Positions 46,733 through 60,604 of a DNA stretch of 64,000 bases are shown piece after piece. The notes under the pieces were generated by a model. That model had not been told where the DNA came from. It saw only the letters and a list, made by a program, of their open reading frames with translations, and did no database searches. Source of the DNA: Raphanus sativus (Eukaryota; Streptophyta; Magnoliopsida; Brassicales; Brassicaceae). Position 1 is the stretch's first letter. Every line of letters begins with the position of its first letter. The stretch lies in contig NC_079514.1 of assembly GCF_000801105.2 (NCBI RefSeq), positions 50,637,372 through 50,701,371 on the forward strand. The letters run 5' to 3'. Made by a program: the position numbers and the translations under genes.

Positions 46733-48800
46733 GATACATCCAAATGATCCATTTGAATGTAGTTTGACTATGTTCGTTTTTCTATCCAGATGGAACATAT
46801 AGAAAGATCATCTAGATGAACTTATGTTTTTTACGCATTTCCATTTCTATTTGAATGAGTTTAATAAACAAATGATTTATATATCTTCATTTTTATTTAA
46901 CTAATATAATTTTATTTTTAATTATATTGAGATTTTTCGATTTTGGCAGAAAACATTTATCTGATTTTATCGGAAAATTGCGTTTTTTGGATTTGCCGGA
47001 AAATTGTGTTTTCTGGTTTTAATGGAAAATTATGTTTTTCTAATATTAATGAGAAATTATTTTTTTTTTATTTTAACGGAAAATTGTATGCTTCTAGTTT
47101 TCACGGAAAATTGCGTTTTTCTAGATGGATTATCTGAATGAGCAAACGAACATCCCTTATTAGTAGTTGAGAAGGATCCAAAGAGAAGGATCCAAAGAGC
47201 CTATATGCGAAAGAGCATATGTTAAACCCAAGCCATATTGGTTACCAAAGTCTAAGAAGGCAAGCTGAACTTAGTGAAGATTAGAGTAGTTGATTGTTAG
47301 CCCAAACAACCATCAGAGAAATTCCAAGAAGAGGCCCAGTAAGAGTATTCCAGAAGCCGAAAGTGGTGAAACCAAACCATACATGCAGATCTTGTACCTC
47401 TATTTCGCTGTTTCCCCTGAAGCTCTCAGTTTGATTCCTCTTTAGGAAAAAAGTTTTTGATCCTCGTTTGGTATTCAGGGTGAACGTGGCAGGCCTCGTG
47501 GTGTTAGGAAGGCAACTGCAAATCAGAAGCCTACAAAGTCATTACAACAAACGAGCACTACTATGAAAAGCACTTTGACCCCTTTCGTAAGGTCATGAAC
47601 GTGCGTCTTAGATGCAACTCAAGAAGATGCAAGGAAAGCCCTTGAAGCTGCTCAAAAGCAACACCGCCCGCCGCCTGCTACTATTTTCCAAATATCTAAG
47701 ATTATTGCCAACTTCTTTTTGTGACTGCAACAAAATATTGGACAGGGTTGTCTCTATTGAGTATGCGCCAAAGGATAATCGGTGTGTAATTACACACGTA
47801 CTTGTCTTTTCCATGAGTATCAGAGTATGCATAATGAAGGATATCGACTGATAGTTCTTTTATTCCTTCGGTTTCTTTGGCCTGAAGATAACATCTTTCA
47901 AAAAAAAAAGAAAAAAGATAACATCTTTCTATATTTTATTGAAATATATATAGTTTTTTTTTTGAGAAATATATATATATATAGTTGACTCAATGGGATC
48001 CATGTTTTCTTAATAATTTTGAATAATTCGACCATGCGTAGATAAATCTAGATTTGTTATAGACTACCGGAATATCGCGTTTGATTTTATCTTTATATAT
48101 TTAAATGTAGTTACGTATGTATTATTCAAATATAGTCAGTAATTAAATAATCAAAACAATACAAACCCAAGGAAAAATCATGTTTGGTTGGCGGGCACTA
48201 TAAAGTGGGCATCTACTTCCGCATTTCAAGCCAGCTACTAATCATCATGTGTTCATACACATAATTATCCTTATATATACAATATCCTATCCTGACAAAA
48301 GTATACGTACGCGTACACCAGTTGATTTTAATAAATTTCTAATACATATCAACTTTTAAAGGTTATGGTAAAATTTATTTATATATAGTTTGTTTATTTA
48401 TTTATTATTCCTTCTAGCGTAGCTTCAACAATTTTATTAGCTTTTCTATTTGAATCCCTATGATAGTATGATGTTATTCCTTTTATTGAAAATGCGAGAA
48501 AAGTTCGTGGTGTGCGGGTTATGATTACCTAACTTGTAATTTCTCTGAAAAGGTAGAGCTTTAAATGAAATTATGCTACAATATTGGACGTAATACGATT
48601 TATAAATTAATATATGTAAATTTATACGTCAACTGTGACACCACTTATGCGGCTATGCCCTCTCTAAAAAAAAGCTGTGATACCACTTGCCATGAGTACA
48701 TTGGAGGAATGTTTTCCAGCTAAATGAAGATTAATCATCGGGTTAATTAGGTGGATAAAACGTGAAGATGCGGTTTGATCACTAGAATTAGTGTTATATT
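46733..48800. other. Unassigned DNA between the Sirevirus and copy b
   Basis: Includes a minisatellite (46972-47115) inside a possible MITE, and a gene-fragment-like stretch at about 47420-47690 with no intact frame. The rest is AT-rich. I recognise no gene. Confidence 0.45.
46972..47115. repeat. 27-bp degenerate minisatellite
   Basis: About six units begin GGAAAATTGYGTTTTT or close variants. They lie between inverted stretches starting ATGTTCGTTT at 46770 and, read inward, at 47153. Confidence 0.7.
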
Positions 48801-50594
48801 TATCGAGAGGAATGTGATATTGCGGTAAATGGTAATAACGAGAATTCAAAGAAACCGTGCCGTCGTCTCCGAATCTTTAGTGTGTGTTTGCTTTAACACG
48901 ATGATTAAATTTGATCAGCACTTTTAAAGTGTGGATTTACTTTGTTTGTAAAATTTAAATATATTTCAAAATTACATTATGTTAAATTTTTTATCATCGA
49001 AAAATGTGATCAAATCATCTAACTTCATAGTATAAAATATGTTTGTAGAAAAATATAATTTTTTATTTATTTTCACTAAAATATGATATACTAATAGAAA
49101 CATGTAAATAAATGTATAGATTTAAAACTATTTATTTATATTAAATAAAATCAGTAAATTTCACAACTGATTTTATTTGTTCAATGGGTTTCAGACTTAG
49201 AAATCTATATTGACTTTTTGTATAATTTATTATTACAAATTTTTTAACAATGATTTATGCCTAAACCCAATCGACAAAAACCAACAGTATCTCTTTATCT
49301 TTGTGTTTATTTGGCGCATTAATTATGAAAAAATATTTAAAATTTAGAAATTATGTGGATACTATGAAACTTTGTTGGTGTATACCTTTAAAGTAGTAAA
49401 TAAAATATACCTTTAAAACTTCCATATGTATATTTGTTGTTAGTAACCCGAATTTTAAACATTGTTAATCATATATTTTCTTAATATTTTTATGGAGAAA
49501 AATCAGTAATTTTCGTTAGTGATTATTACGTAAAAACTTTAATATATATGAGTTATAAATATGCAATATACTCACAATAATACTCACATCGAAAGGGACA
49601 TGCATAGCAATGAACTTACGTTAAAATGCTTTAACATAAAGAATTTACTTTATTTCTGTTAAAAATTTACTTTAACATAAAAACACCTAAAATTTACGTT
49701 GAAAAGGATAAAGGATTGCGAAGTTCACGCACGGGCACAGGAGCCAAAAAGCTGAAGACCTCTACGAGTATATATTAATGTCCCCAAAATGCGAAGCTAT
49801 GGGATTTGATAATCATGACTCTTTGTGGATAATGATCCCCAACATATTTTTTGTTTTATTTCTGTTTCCAATAAAATTAAAGCAATTTTAAAATTTTAAA
49901 GCTTCATGTAAATTGAAACAAAATAATTTTTCTAAAACATCATCTATATTGATTGAAACGGAGGAAGAACTTATTAACCAAAGCTGAAAATGTGTTACAC
50001 AAAATAAACCAAAGCTGAAAATATACAATAAAAATCAAAGTTGTATCAATCTTTAGGTTCTTTTTTTTTTGTAACACATCTTTAGGTTCACACAATATAA
50101 ATTATAAATTGGTTTATGATTTATAGAGAACATGAATATATATTTTTGCATAACGAAAGAAAAACATGAATAGATTACACAAAAAATAAAGTTTACATCA
50201 TTATTAATAGATTACATCATTAATAAAGTTTTTGACTTGTCGGAAAAAAAAGAAGAATAGATTGCACAAATACTTCGACAGATGGAAGAAATGATGAATA
50301 CACACACAGTCCTCGCATTCACTTATTCTTCTATCCTCATATCCCTCACCATTCCCCTATGATACAAAGACCCTTTTGATACTAAAAAAATACCATCAAA
50401 CCCCATTATGAAATATATATAAAAGAAACAGAGAAGATAAAATAAAAGGACAATCTCTAAACTAAGTTCTGACAACTTTAACTAAAGTACCCCATGTGAG
50501 AAAAACAAAAGATCATCAAAGTAAAAATATGATAGAATAAGGAGGTAATAAAGTGAAAAAGAGAAGAAAAGCTATGAAGTTCATGATACCTTCT
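48801..50594. other. Intergenic, downstream of DAG1-b
   Basis: Counterpart of 437-3391 without the Helitron; the empty site is at 49643/49644. No gene is seen. Confidence 0.6.
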
Positions 50595-52176
50595 TCACCA
50601 CGAAGATCCTCCTGTATTACTGAACATCCCACTCCAATATGTATTATGGCTCTTCTCTTGGTTTGTGCTTGAAAGCTCTTTCGTGTCTGAAAAAGGGAAC
50701 AACACCCTACTCGCTCCATTCATATCACCAGCATGATTGTTATCTTCAGCTCTTTGGTTATTGTTGATGGTGTTATGTCCAATCCCTTGATGATGATCAG
50801 TGGAGAACGAAAGATTATTGTTACTCAGTTTGTAATCAGCCATTAATGTTGGGAGCCCTAAAGATGAGTAAAGGACTGAGTTTGAATCCATCATTTGACC
50901 AGGCAAGAACATGTTCATGCCTCTTGAAGAGGCTCCAGGAGATGATGAAGCATATATTGAAGATGAAGTATTGTTGTTCTCGATCTTGGGCATATGAAGT
51001 AACTGAGACATACCATGATGATGATCTTGCATGACTGGGAAAGACAACAAGTTGAGATCTTTTGACGACTTATTAGGGATTTGGCTTGCGAAAAGAAACG
51101 GTGGGTTTAGATCTGGAAGCTTGGGATTGGACCGCGAAGCTAAAGGTGTTGAGGATCTCTTGTTCTTTCTTGAGCTTCCTCCCACAGGAACGTTACGAAG
51201 AGAGCCACCTTCGGTCCAATACCTTCGACAACCTTTGCAGAAGTATCTTGGTTGCGTGAGACTATAGTTGTTGTAATAACAAAACTTTGTGTTGGTTGAG
51301 TTACATCTTGGACAATTCACTTTCTCTAGCGGCCTCGCTTTTCTACTTTCCATCGTAGTAGCAGTGTTGTTGTCATTTCTGGCGCCGGATCCGCTTTTGG
51401 ATGCGGTGTGGTTTGGTCTCTCTGTGGTGGCGATGAATGTTTGTAGTTGTTGTTGCGAAGTGTTGTTTGAAATTATCTGCTCTATTGGTTTTACATTTAT
51501 CATTTCTTGAAAATCCTACAAGAATTAAGATAATGTTTAGTTAGTCACTAACCTTATTAAAGAGAACAATAACGAGTGAAAGAACGAGTCTTGAATCACG
51601 TTAAGATTAGGGCATGGTGAGATGATTGAAATTGAAGTAATAATTAAGCGCAACTGAAAGAAGAAAATAAAATCAATTTTTGTGGTTAATAAAATCGTCG
51701 GTGCTTTTAAAGAATTTTTTTTTGAGAAGTTAAAGGAGGCTAATTAAACCACAATTTAGAAAGAAAAAGAATTTGGTAAGACCTAAGCACCAAGAACAAA
51801 AGGTAAATAACAAATCAAACCTTTTTATCCATTAGTTATCAAAATCTATAATTCATCACATAAAAAAGTGAACTTGTAGATAATAATGTTTCCTTTACTC
51901 CATTCGAGACGTAGAAAGTTTCGAAAGGATCATTTATCATGCAAATATTCATATATTAAAAACATATCCAACTAAAAACCATATATGTAGGCATATATCT
52001 CCAAGACTATGCATAAAATCACAAGAAGCATGAAAATAAAATTGTTCCATACATACATGTAAGTATCCATGTCAGTATAGAGAGAGGGGAGTAGTTGGAG
52101 TTAGAAGATAAGAAACAAACAAATATAGCAGAGAGACATCTTTTTGACGTACCTGCGTCCACTTCGTAGCATCCAT
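50595..52176 (-). CDS. DAG1: Dof zinc-finger transcription factor, DAG1-like (copy b)
   Basis: Same two-exon structure as copy a: exon 1 at 52153-52176 (MDATKWTQ) and exon 2 at 50595-51515, 314 residues. The coding sequence differs from copy a by two bases, one silent (Pro CCC/CCG) and one giving Gly to Arg just upstream of the Dof domain (GSGAGND against GSGARND). The Dof finger and C-terminus are identical, so protein function should be the same. Upstream DNA lacks the Helitron and the MITE present upstream of copy a, so this probably shows the ancestral promoter. Confidence 0.93.
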
Positions 52177-55103
52177 GAACTTTGACAAAGAGAAAGGCAG
52201 AGAGAGAGAGAGTAAAGAGCAAAGAAAGAATGTTTTGGAGATAATTTTTTTCTTTTATGACGATATGGCTCTATGCGTTAGCTTTCACTTTATGGATGAT
52301 GAAAGAAAGGAAGCAAGAGGAGAAGAAGAATAGAAGAAACCTGCAAAAATAAAATAGAAATTTTATATCAAAAAGCAAAAGTAGGGTTTGTTGTTTTGAA
52401 CTAGCGATAATAATGTCTCCTGGCCTCCCTCTCTAGTTCTTTTCTGGTCCTTCTTTTATTATATTTTTGAAGAAAACAATTTATGGCTAAAAAGTCGTCC
52501 CATTTTTTATTAAATATTGGTTAACTTTTGATAAAATCGATCCTGGACTCATCTCTTTAGTAAACTTAACATGAGAAAGATACGTGATTTTAGTAAAAAG
52601 ATAAGATAAAAACAATAATCGGGTTTGACCAAGATGAATCTTAGTTAACCGGCTCTTAATATATATTTACTTGGTAAGTTCAATAACATTATTAGTTATT
52701 ATATATTTAGCTTGTAAATTCAAGTATATACATACTCTACATATGTTAAATTATTTGTTCGGCAAATTCTAATTGAATCACTTGTGTCATATATAATTGC
52801 ATGTATTCCGATTGCATTGTCTATGAAAAATAGTATAAAATTAACTTCAGCACCAAAGTGTTTTAGCAAAAAAAAAAAAAACTTCATCACCTAAGTGTAC
52901 AAGTTTATACAATCTGAGGACGCTCACTACGAAGATGGTTAATCACTTAGTTTGCAGCTTGCGCTTAACATAAATTGCAACGTATATGTCTCTAAAATAT
53001 CTTTTGTAAAATTTCCAAAGAATGAACACTTAATGTATCACATTAAAATAATAATACGAAGCTTGAGTGGGATTATGAGTTGTATGCTATTCCCGCCCGC
53101 CCATTTTGTCAATTACCTTGTCAATTTTAAATATCCTTATAGCATTACATATATTTTATTAATTCATTATGTGTAGTTTAAGATCATCTCTGATGAAGTT
53201 TTTTTTTGTTCAAATTTAAAGTTTTTATTAGTAAAACTTCAAATATAGAGTTTCAGTACTCAAAACTTCAGATTTGAAATTTCACATTATTATTTGCATT
53301 TTGGTCCTTACAATTATGTATTACATTTTATGATTTTTGTATATTTTGTTGTTTTATCATTTTAATCTTTTAAAAAATCATATCTTATAATATTTCATAT
53401 TTGTTTTTATGAATTTTAGTTTTACACATAAAACTAAATATAAACTTTAAAATAAGAAGTTTTAAAGTTTAAAAACATCTTTAGACTTCAAATATGAAAT
53501 TTAAAAACATCTTTAAATTTCAAATATGAAATTTTGCAATTTTAAAATATAGTATTTTCTTGTAGTTTAATATTTAGTTATGTATTTATATTTATAATTT
53601 ATATATTTACTGTAAGATTTTATTAATTAATATTAATGTGATATTTTTATATGTACTAGTTATTTATAAGTTTTATGGATTTATATTAATTATAATAAAT
53701 ATAGGAACCATAGTATAAAATATAAATAATTTTGAAGTTAGATTTGAAGTTTTTTTTTAGAATAAAAAATATTGAAATTTTAAATTTAGAGTTTTGCAAA
53801 TTCTAAAATAAAGAATTTTTTTATGCTATCAAACTACGAAGTTCGGTGGCGAACTTGAAATTCTAATTAATTTTTCGGTCATACGAATTGTTCTTTGGAT
53901 GTAGTAATGCTTTAAATTATGTAAAGTTACTATATACGTGTAAATGTTGACTGAATTTAGGGAATATGAATGGTTCTTTGGATGTAGAAATACTTTATTT
54001 TATTTTATTGTTGTGTTATTTCGACGAAGAAAGGGGACAACAAAATTTCAGCCTTTATTTTGCGATCTGCTTTTCGTAAAAGGACTATCATAAATGACAC
54101 CACACACACATCACACATGGGTATATAAAGCTAGTATGATTTTATTCTTAAATCGGTAAAGCTATAACAAATGTCGCGTAAATCAGATAATTTTTCAAAA
54201 AAGTTTGTGATCGAGGCCAATTATATAAGAAACCAAATAAACATTCAATCAAACAACAGCACGAGTCATAAAGTTATAATAGAGCTTGGTCCGCGTGGAT
54301 ATTAGTTGTTATATTTTTATACATTAACATTTGTTTTCATAATTTTATACATTTTAAATATGTCATCCTATAATTATTTGTATCCAAAAGATTGTGACCA
54401 AATCAGATAATATGATTATTTTGGTATAAATATTAAAAGTTCTTTTAAATAAATTGTTTATTTGGATATTTATAAATTCTAATACATCATAACTGAATTC
54501 ATCCAAATACGGAAAGATCTAATTTGAAATTCATCCAAAATTTTATAATATATAAATAGAGCTTAATTTCAAAACAAAACAAAAAATGATACCAAAAGAA
54601 ATGATGTACCCGAATATTTATATTTAACTGATTATGTAAACAAATAAAAGTTATTTGTTAACCGTTTTGAATTCTTGTTACGAATGAAATAATTTTATTT
54701 AGTTTTATTCCCGCTTGATAAGCTATTGGCTCATCAACTAGCTAATCAGATACGAATTATTATTGGTGAAACCCAAAAATTAAGCCACCAAACCCATAAT
54801 CATCCCAAAGCCGACAGACCATCATCGAAGAAGAAGATGTGATTTCCGGAGTCAAAGCCGGCCGTCCATCAAAGAAAGATGCGACACCGGAACAGAACCG
54901 AATATGCAACGCCGTGGAGCCATTCATGTCGGGAGAAAGAATTTGATATCGACATGCAAAGAAACAGAGGAAAAACTCCAAAATCCAGATCGACTGTGGC
55001 TGTGGAAACCTATCCCACCGGTTGGAATCACTATAAAAGTGGCTGGTTTTAGTGAGAAGGTAGAGTAAATTTTTCTCTCAAAGAAAGCATATAATATCTT
55101 ATA
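52177..55103. other. Intergenic, DAG1-b promoter side
   Basis: It carries the empty sites for the copy-a elements: 52360/52361 (Helitron), 52664-52665 (MITE TA) and 54220/54221 (Helitron). The junction at 54765-54767 (GGT) marks the 870-bp deletion. No gene is seen. Confidence 0.6.
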
Positions 55104-57018
55104 CTAGGGGTTTGGTTTTGCTAATATTGTTATGATTTGACTATAGTTTTATTATTTAGAACATTTCTCAACAGTATTTTAGAAAACAAAATATGTATAT
55201 GATTTTATGGAATTTATTAATTTGATTGTAGTCTTTGCAAAGTTACCATGAAAGAAATTTAAGTTTAAATATATGCATGAGAATTTGAAAGTGTAATAGC
55301 TAAATTGTTTATTATTAAATTGAAACTTATTAATTTAAATTATGATTTAGAAAATTTATAAATGTGGACTTCATCTTACAATGATTATATTAAATTAGAG
55401 TTTATACATATATATTTATATGTATATATATATATATATTATGTTGTGAAAATATTACTTTCACATTATATATATATATATCAATAATTAGATATGATAG
55501 TAAAGATGCCTAAAAACTTAAATTGATAAATCTATGCTAGTTATATAAACTGCATTTTTATTTATCTTTTATTTTGCGTCATCTCATTTGGAATAAGATG
55601 ATTTTTTTTATCACGTTTTATAGTATCAGCTTTGTATTTGTTCGGTTCAACTCGGGTTACTCTTCAGTTATCGGCTAAAACGGAACCAAACCGACAACCC
55701 AAAGTAAATGAAATTGATCTTGTTTTTGGCTAGATCCGTAACTGAACCGATATTCTTACTTCGGATCGGGTTCGGGTTTGAGATTTATGCCCAGACCTAG
55801 TTTTGTATATTGGTATGATGGGGAGGTGTTATAATAGTTTGATGCTTTGGACTTTTCTAGGTTGATTTCTATGAATTATATTTTGTGAGCGGTGCTTATA
55901 ATGATAATTTCAAATAATCACAGGTGTTATATTAACCGCTAGTTTCTTCTCGTTCTGGATTTGTCAAAATTAAGAAGTTGTGACTATATCAATTTAACCA
56001 ATCAGATGTATATTGATCGTAAAGATACATTCGAAGTTGGTACAGTGTATTTTTAATCCTAAATCTTAGTATTAAATTTTTAAAATTTTTGATATTTATT
56101 GTTGTTGAGTAAATTTTTTTGGATGATGTAATTATGTGGTCATCTCTATTTGTTAAGAACATTATTTAATGTTTTTATTATGTTATATCGTAATAGGTTA
56201 TAGGTTAATATATTTCGTGTTTGTGTTTTTCAATAATATGTTTTGTATATAATAGTAAAGTCTCTAATGTAAAACATATTAAATTTCAATAACTTTGCAT
56301 TTGTTGTTTTAAGATTAACAGTTTAACGTTATAAATTGTATTTTATTTTTTATTTGAATATAACTATTTTATTTGTTGTTGAATATTTTATATGAATTGC
56401 ATTTTTGTAAGATTTTTATTTGCATTCGTTATAAGATTTCTTGATGGCATTCGTGAACTCCCATAACTCCTCTACTTTCTTAAGATTGTATGTTTTCCAG
56501 AGACGGAAAAGACGTGTAACCACCATCTGAGAGCAACAACCGAACTTCAACTTAGAAAGAAGGATGTAGGATGAAACCATTGTGGCGGCATATGTGTGTA
56601 AGGAAGCAGAAGGTTGAATCTGGTGAAGCAGGAAAAGTTTGATTATTTGCATTCCTATTTATTAGCATTTATGAAATTAGGAAAAAAGTTTTTTAAATCA
56701 ACGTCATGGAAAATATCTTCAATGAAAGAGTTAATGGCCAGACTTGATGAGCATTTTTCAGTGACACGGAAACGTTATAATTCAGTAAAAGTTTTGCAGG
56801 TGGAACATAGATATGAATACACGATAACAGTAAAAAAAAGAAGTATGTAAAATATTGTGCTTGGTTGTCAAAAATTCTGGAATTGGGTCTCAACATCTTA
56901 ATTAAATAAATTTGCATTTAAATAATTTTAATGACTCAATATAAAAAGAATTAAATGATGATGACACATGGCATTTTTCCCCCTATGGAGATACAAAAGT
57001 CTACTTTATTATATAAGA
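55104..57018 (-). mobile_element. Helitron, 1915 bp, specific to copy b
   Basis: Read on the minus strand it starts TCTTATATAATAAAGTAGAC and ends CCAAACCCCTAG, inserted between A and T. Copy a shows the empty site at 13206/13207. I see no clear 3' hairpin, so it is less typical than the others. It carries a fragment resembling replication protein A near its 5' end. Confidence 0.8.
56416..56580 (-). pseudogene. RPA1-like OB-fold fragment in the Helitron
   Basis: ATG at 56580 opens 54 codons. The first 40 residues (LLSKLKFGCCSQMVVTRLFR, then LWKTYNLKK) resemble the N-terminal OB-fold of plant RPA70-like proteins (pattern LSDLK-GRCS---VRLLRFWEARN). The similarity then stops. RPA-like genes are known passengers of plant Helitrons, and this one has the same orientation as the element. 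The identification is by eye. Confidence 0.5.
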
Positions 57019-58359
57019 TGTTACTTAATAAATGTTGTTGAATTGTTGGAAATATAGTAAATACAAAGCTTAGAAAGTGTTAGAAAACAAAATAAAAGTT
57101 ATAAAAACACTTAAATTAAGAAAAATATTATTTCGTACTTTTGTTGTAATAAGATATACAGATAAATATTTAACTTTGCATTAATGGATAATCATTATAG
57201 GAATGTTAACTCACGTGTTGTTAAAAGGTAATTAACATGAGACTTTCTCTAAAATGCTTAAAACCATAAACTTTTATAGTCAGATCATTGCGTAATTAAT
57301 TAAAGTTAATTAGAGATACTAATTGCAGAAAATAGACAGCAAATTTTTGTTTATGTAGCATAATTAAAGGGGGGGAAATAAATTGGTTTAACATATATTC
57401 AAAGAAGAATTTTGTTTATGTAGCATAATTAAAGGGAAAAAATAAATTGGTTAAAGAGATGACCGACAGGAAGGCGACAAAAAGGAGTGGTAGGCCCCAA
57501 GATTTGGGGCGTGATTGAAATGTTTTAACTTTTTTCAAATCGAAGGACTGTTTTCTTCGATCAAGTCCTTTCCCTTTCCTGACGACGTTGACACAATCCT
57601 CTCTCTCCAACTGCTACCTTCTTCACCTTACCACGTCCATTTGTTCAGCCCACTAGCTTCGTAACCTAGAAAGTATTCGGCCCACACTTTATATTTGGGC
57701 TTTAGAATATATTTGTATAAAATAATTTAAAGGGCAAAAATCGAAAACCGATCGTTTTTTATTAGGCCTATAAAAGCCCAGTTTATTACTTGGTCCAGAA
57801 AGACGAAAGCCCAGAATAGACGCTTCTTCTTCAAGCCATTTTCAAGCTTCTTAGTATTCCATGGAACTTGCAAAAGAAGATACTAATTTTTTTTTTTGAA
57901 TATGTGGCTCTTTGACAGGGCAACATTTGAAGATCCAAAAAGAAACAAAAGGTTACTTTACCCAGAAGTAACACATCTACTTCTTCTGATCTTAGTATCA
58001 TTATAATGGACTAGAGATGTTGATCTTGTGGCATATCCACTTTGTGTTTGAAGACTTAAGTATGGTCTAATGGAGCATAACTGCATAAGTACATAAAGAA
58101 AGATGTGAACCGACACATCAACCACAGTCACAAACCGAACCATTTAAAAACGCCAGCTTGAAAATTGACACGAAAAGAAAACAAACAAGGCCCAACCCAA
58201 GACCATGCAAGCGTTTTATATACACAGATTAAAAAACCGTAGTCTGGAGAACACCTTACACGACGACCATAATAAGTTACTAAAAACAACGTCGCTTAAT
58301 AATAAACCTTAAACTTATATCTAAAACCACTCACCAAACTAATTACACGATTATTATTA
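57019..58359. other. Intergenic / ARF18-b 3' flank
   Basis: Counterpart of 13207-14545, including the same direct repeat of tttatgtagcataattaaag. No gene is seen. Confidence 0.55.
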
Positions 58360-60604
58360 TTAATCCACCATACTTTCATCATTCTCTAACGACGAAGAAC
58401 TCTTCAACTTAGTCGTCATCTTCTTAACCTCATCACTCGAATATATAAATATCTTCTTAGCCATCTTGCAAAACTCACTGCACAAACAAAAAAAATAGAA
58501 CATTCAATAATGCTACTACACTGTTTTACTACTAGTACTAGTATTAGAGTTGCTTACTTCCATGGATCATCTCCAGCAAGCATCATGTCACCTTCATCAT
58601 CAGTGAAGACAACGACCCATTTGTCTCGAGTAAGAAGCTGTCCTTTGTTGATCTCAAACATCTCCTCAAGCTCCTTAATCAGTTCATCATACGATTTCAA
58701 CAGCGTTAAGTCAACCGCACGTCCAACAGCTATCCCTTGCATTTGCACCTTTTTTTTTAAATCCCCAAAATAAAGAGTTTCAGAACACATTGTTTATGAG
58801 AGATTTAGAGTGATAAAAAGATATGATTTACTTTAGTTCGTGTCCTTGATTTTTGTTGCTTCTTAGGCTCATTAGCTGCGCTTGGAGTGATGGGTTCTTG
58901 ACACTTGTCTGGAGGAATTGGAGCAGGAGGATTGCTTGTGAGATCAAATCCGAACAACCTATAGCAACTCGCTGGAGGAGGAGGAGGAGGATCAGCTTGT
59001 AATCCACCTAAGTTTCTCTCAGTGGTGGATGGATCTTGGATCTGAGGGAAGCCATACAAGAAAGTAGTAGGTGGAGCTGGAGTCAAAGCTGACGATTCAA
59101 CAGGTCTTGAACGCTTGCATTTGGGTTGTGATTGTTGAGAAGGTGTTGAAACTGGGGAAGATGACAAGAAAGGCTCAATCTCCCATGGTGAGACTCTGTC
59201 TGGTCTCTGAACTGTTGTTGGCTCATCCCATTGCACCTAACAAAGAGGAAAGAAAGAATGTTAACTCATTAATAAGTAAAAACCTAAAAGAACATTACGA
59301 ACCTGCAAAGATCTCCATTTAGAAGCTGGCCACTGTGAAGATAGATCTCCAATTCCAACAATAGTACCCGTAAACCTGAAAAAGAAACTCAAAACATTCA
59401 GAATCAACAACAATGAGATCAGAAAAGTGGAGTCTTACATTCTCTCAGGAGACTCTTCTCCTTCAAATCTCATCCTGAATCTTGTGCCAAGAGAGAATCC
59501 ATGCTTCATAGCTTCCATATACTTGTTCACTCCTACTATGAACTGGCTTATCCTGAGAAGACATAAACTTTGTATCTTAAAACCAAGTCCTAAAACATAG
59601 AAGAGTAATATGTTATACCTAGGCTTGTAAAACACAAGGAAGATAGTTTTGGTAAGAACAGCATGAGAAGCTGTAGCAAGGACTCCCAAATGCATGCTCT
59701 GGCTCGAGATAACAGAAGTAGGCATTGTGCTCTGATGCCTAGCTAAACGCCTCACTCCAACTCTCAAATCTCCATTCTCACCCCTCAAGAAACACAAAAG
59801 GCATCTCATGAGTTTCATTCAAAACTAAAACAAGACTAGTAAAGTAGTCTTTGTACCTCAAGAACACAAAAGCATCTCCAGCTACAAGTCTTTTGGATGA
59901 TACAAATGTACTCCAACCCGTTGTAAGCAAATGCCTCCTCGGTTGTCCTATAACCAAAAAAAAAAAAAACTCTCATATCTCATTTAGTCCAAAACACAGT
60001 TGCAAAAAAGCAAAGCACTCCCTCAGTTTCTAAAAGATTCAAGTTTTAAAAACAAAAAAAAATTGAAAGATACTTTTTTTACATTTTTCCTTTTTTTGAA
60101 ATAATGTTAATTTTATTCAAAAAACTATCGTACAATGACTGTAAATGTAAAAACTTTTTTTTTACATTTTCAATAAATTACTTAATGATAAATAGTAAAT
60201 TTCAAAAATAATTAATTGTGTTTACTCAAAGTGTATTGTTTAACAATTGTGGAAAACAGTTAACTATAAAAACAATATAATCAAAATTTAATATGGTTTT
60301 ATTTTTTTCGGAAAATTCTAATACATATATTTTTGTATATTCCAAGATTTAGTGACTGTTTGTTACCTCTGAAAATATGCTTAAACCTCCATTCAAACCC
60401 ATGAAGATCTCTAGTCACAAGCTCTTGAGTAGGAGTAGCTTGTGTCATGTCCAAGCCAGGCAAGCATTCAGTAGCGTGTTTACGAAGAACAGAGAATCCA
60501 CCGTGAGTGCTTGTGTCTGAAGCTGTTAGAATCTTTACAAACGAGTGGAACATTTGTTTCGTTGGTTCAACAATAGGTTGATCAAGACTTGTGAGTTCAC
60601 TTTG
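58360..60604 (-). CDS. ARF18: Auxin response factor, ARF18-like (copy b), exons 5-11, gene split by Copia
   Basis: Visible exons on the minus strand: 60367-60604, 59857-59947, 59619-59783, 59439-59552, 59303-59375, 58832-59236, 58558-58748, 58360-58477. They encode the B3 domain, middle domain and PB1 domain. Against copy a, exon 6 is split by a 73-bp intron (59784-59856), exon 10 is three bases longer (an extra Asn in FEINKGQ), and there are a few substitutions such as Ala to Gly in the CLP.LDMTQ stretch. Exons 1-4 are not in the window: a Copia LTR begins at 60678 at the position of intron 4. They may lie beyond the element. Whether a full mRNA can be made across such an intron is unknown. 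Confidence 0.85.
59784..59856 (-). other. 73-bp intron present only in ARF18-b
   Basis: On the minus strand it begins GTACAAAG and ends TTTCTTGAG. Removing it restores exactly the 256 bases of copy-a exon 6, in frame (AG|G GGT GAG). Unspliced, the 73 bases would shift the frame. The intron's last 22 bases resemble the preceding exon's last 20. Confidence 0.8.
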
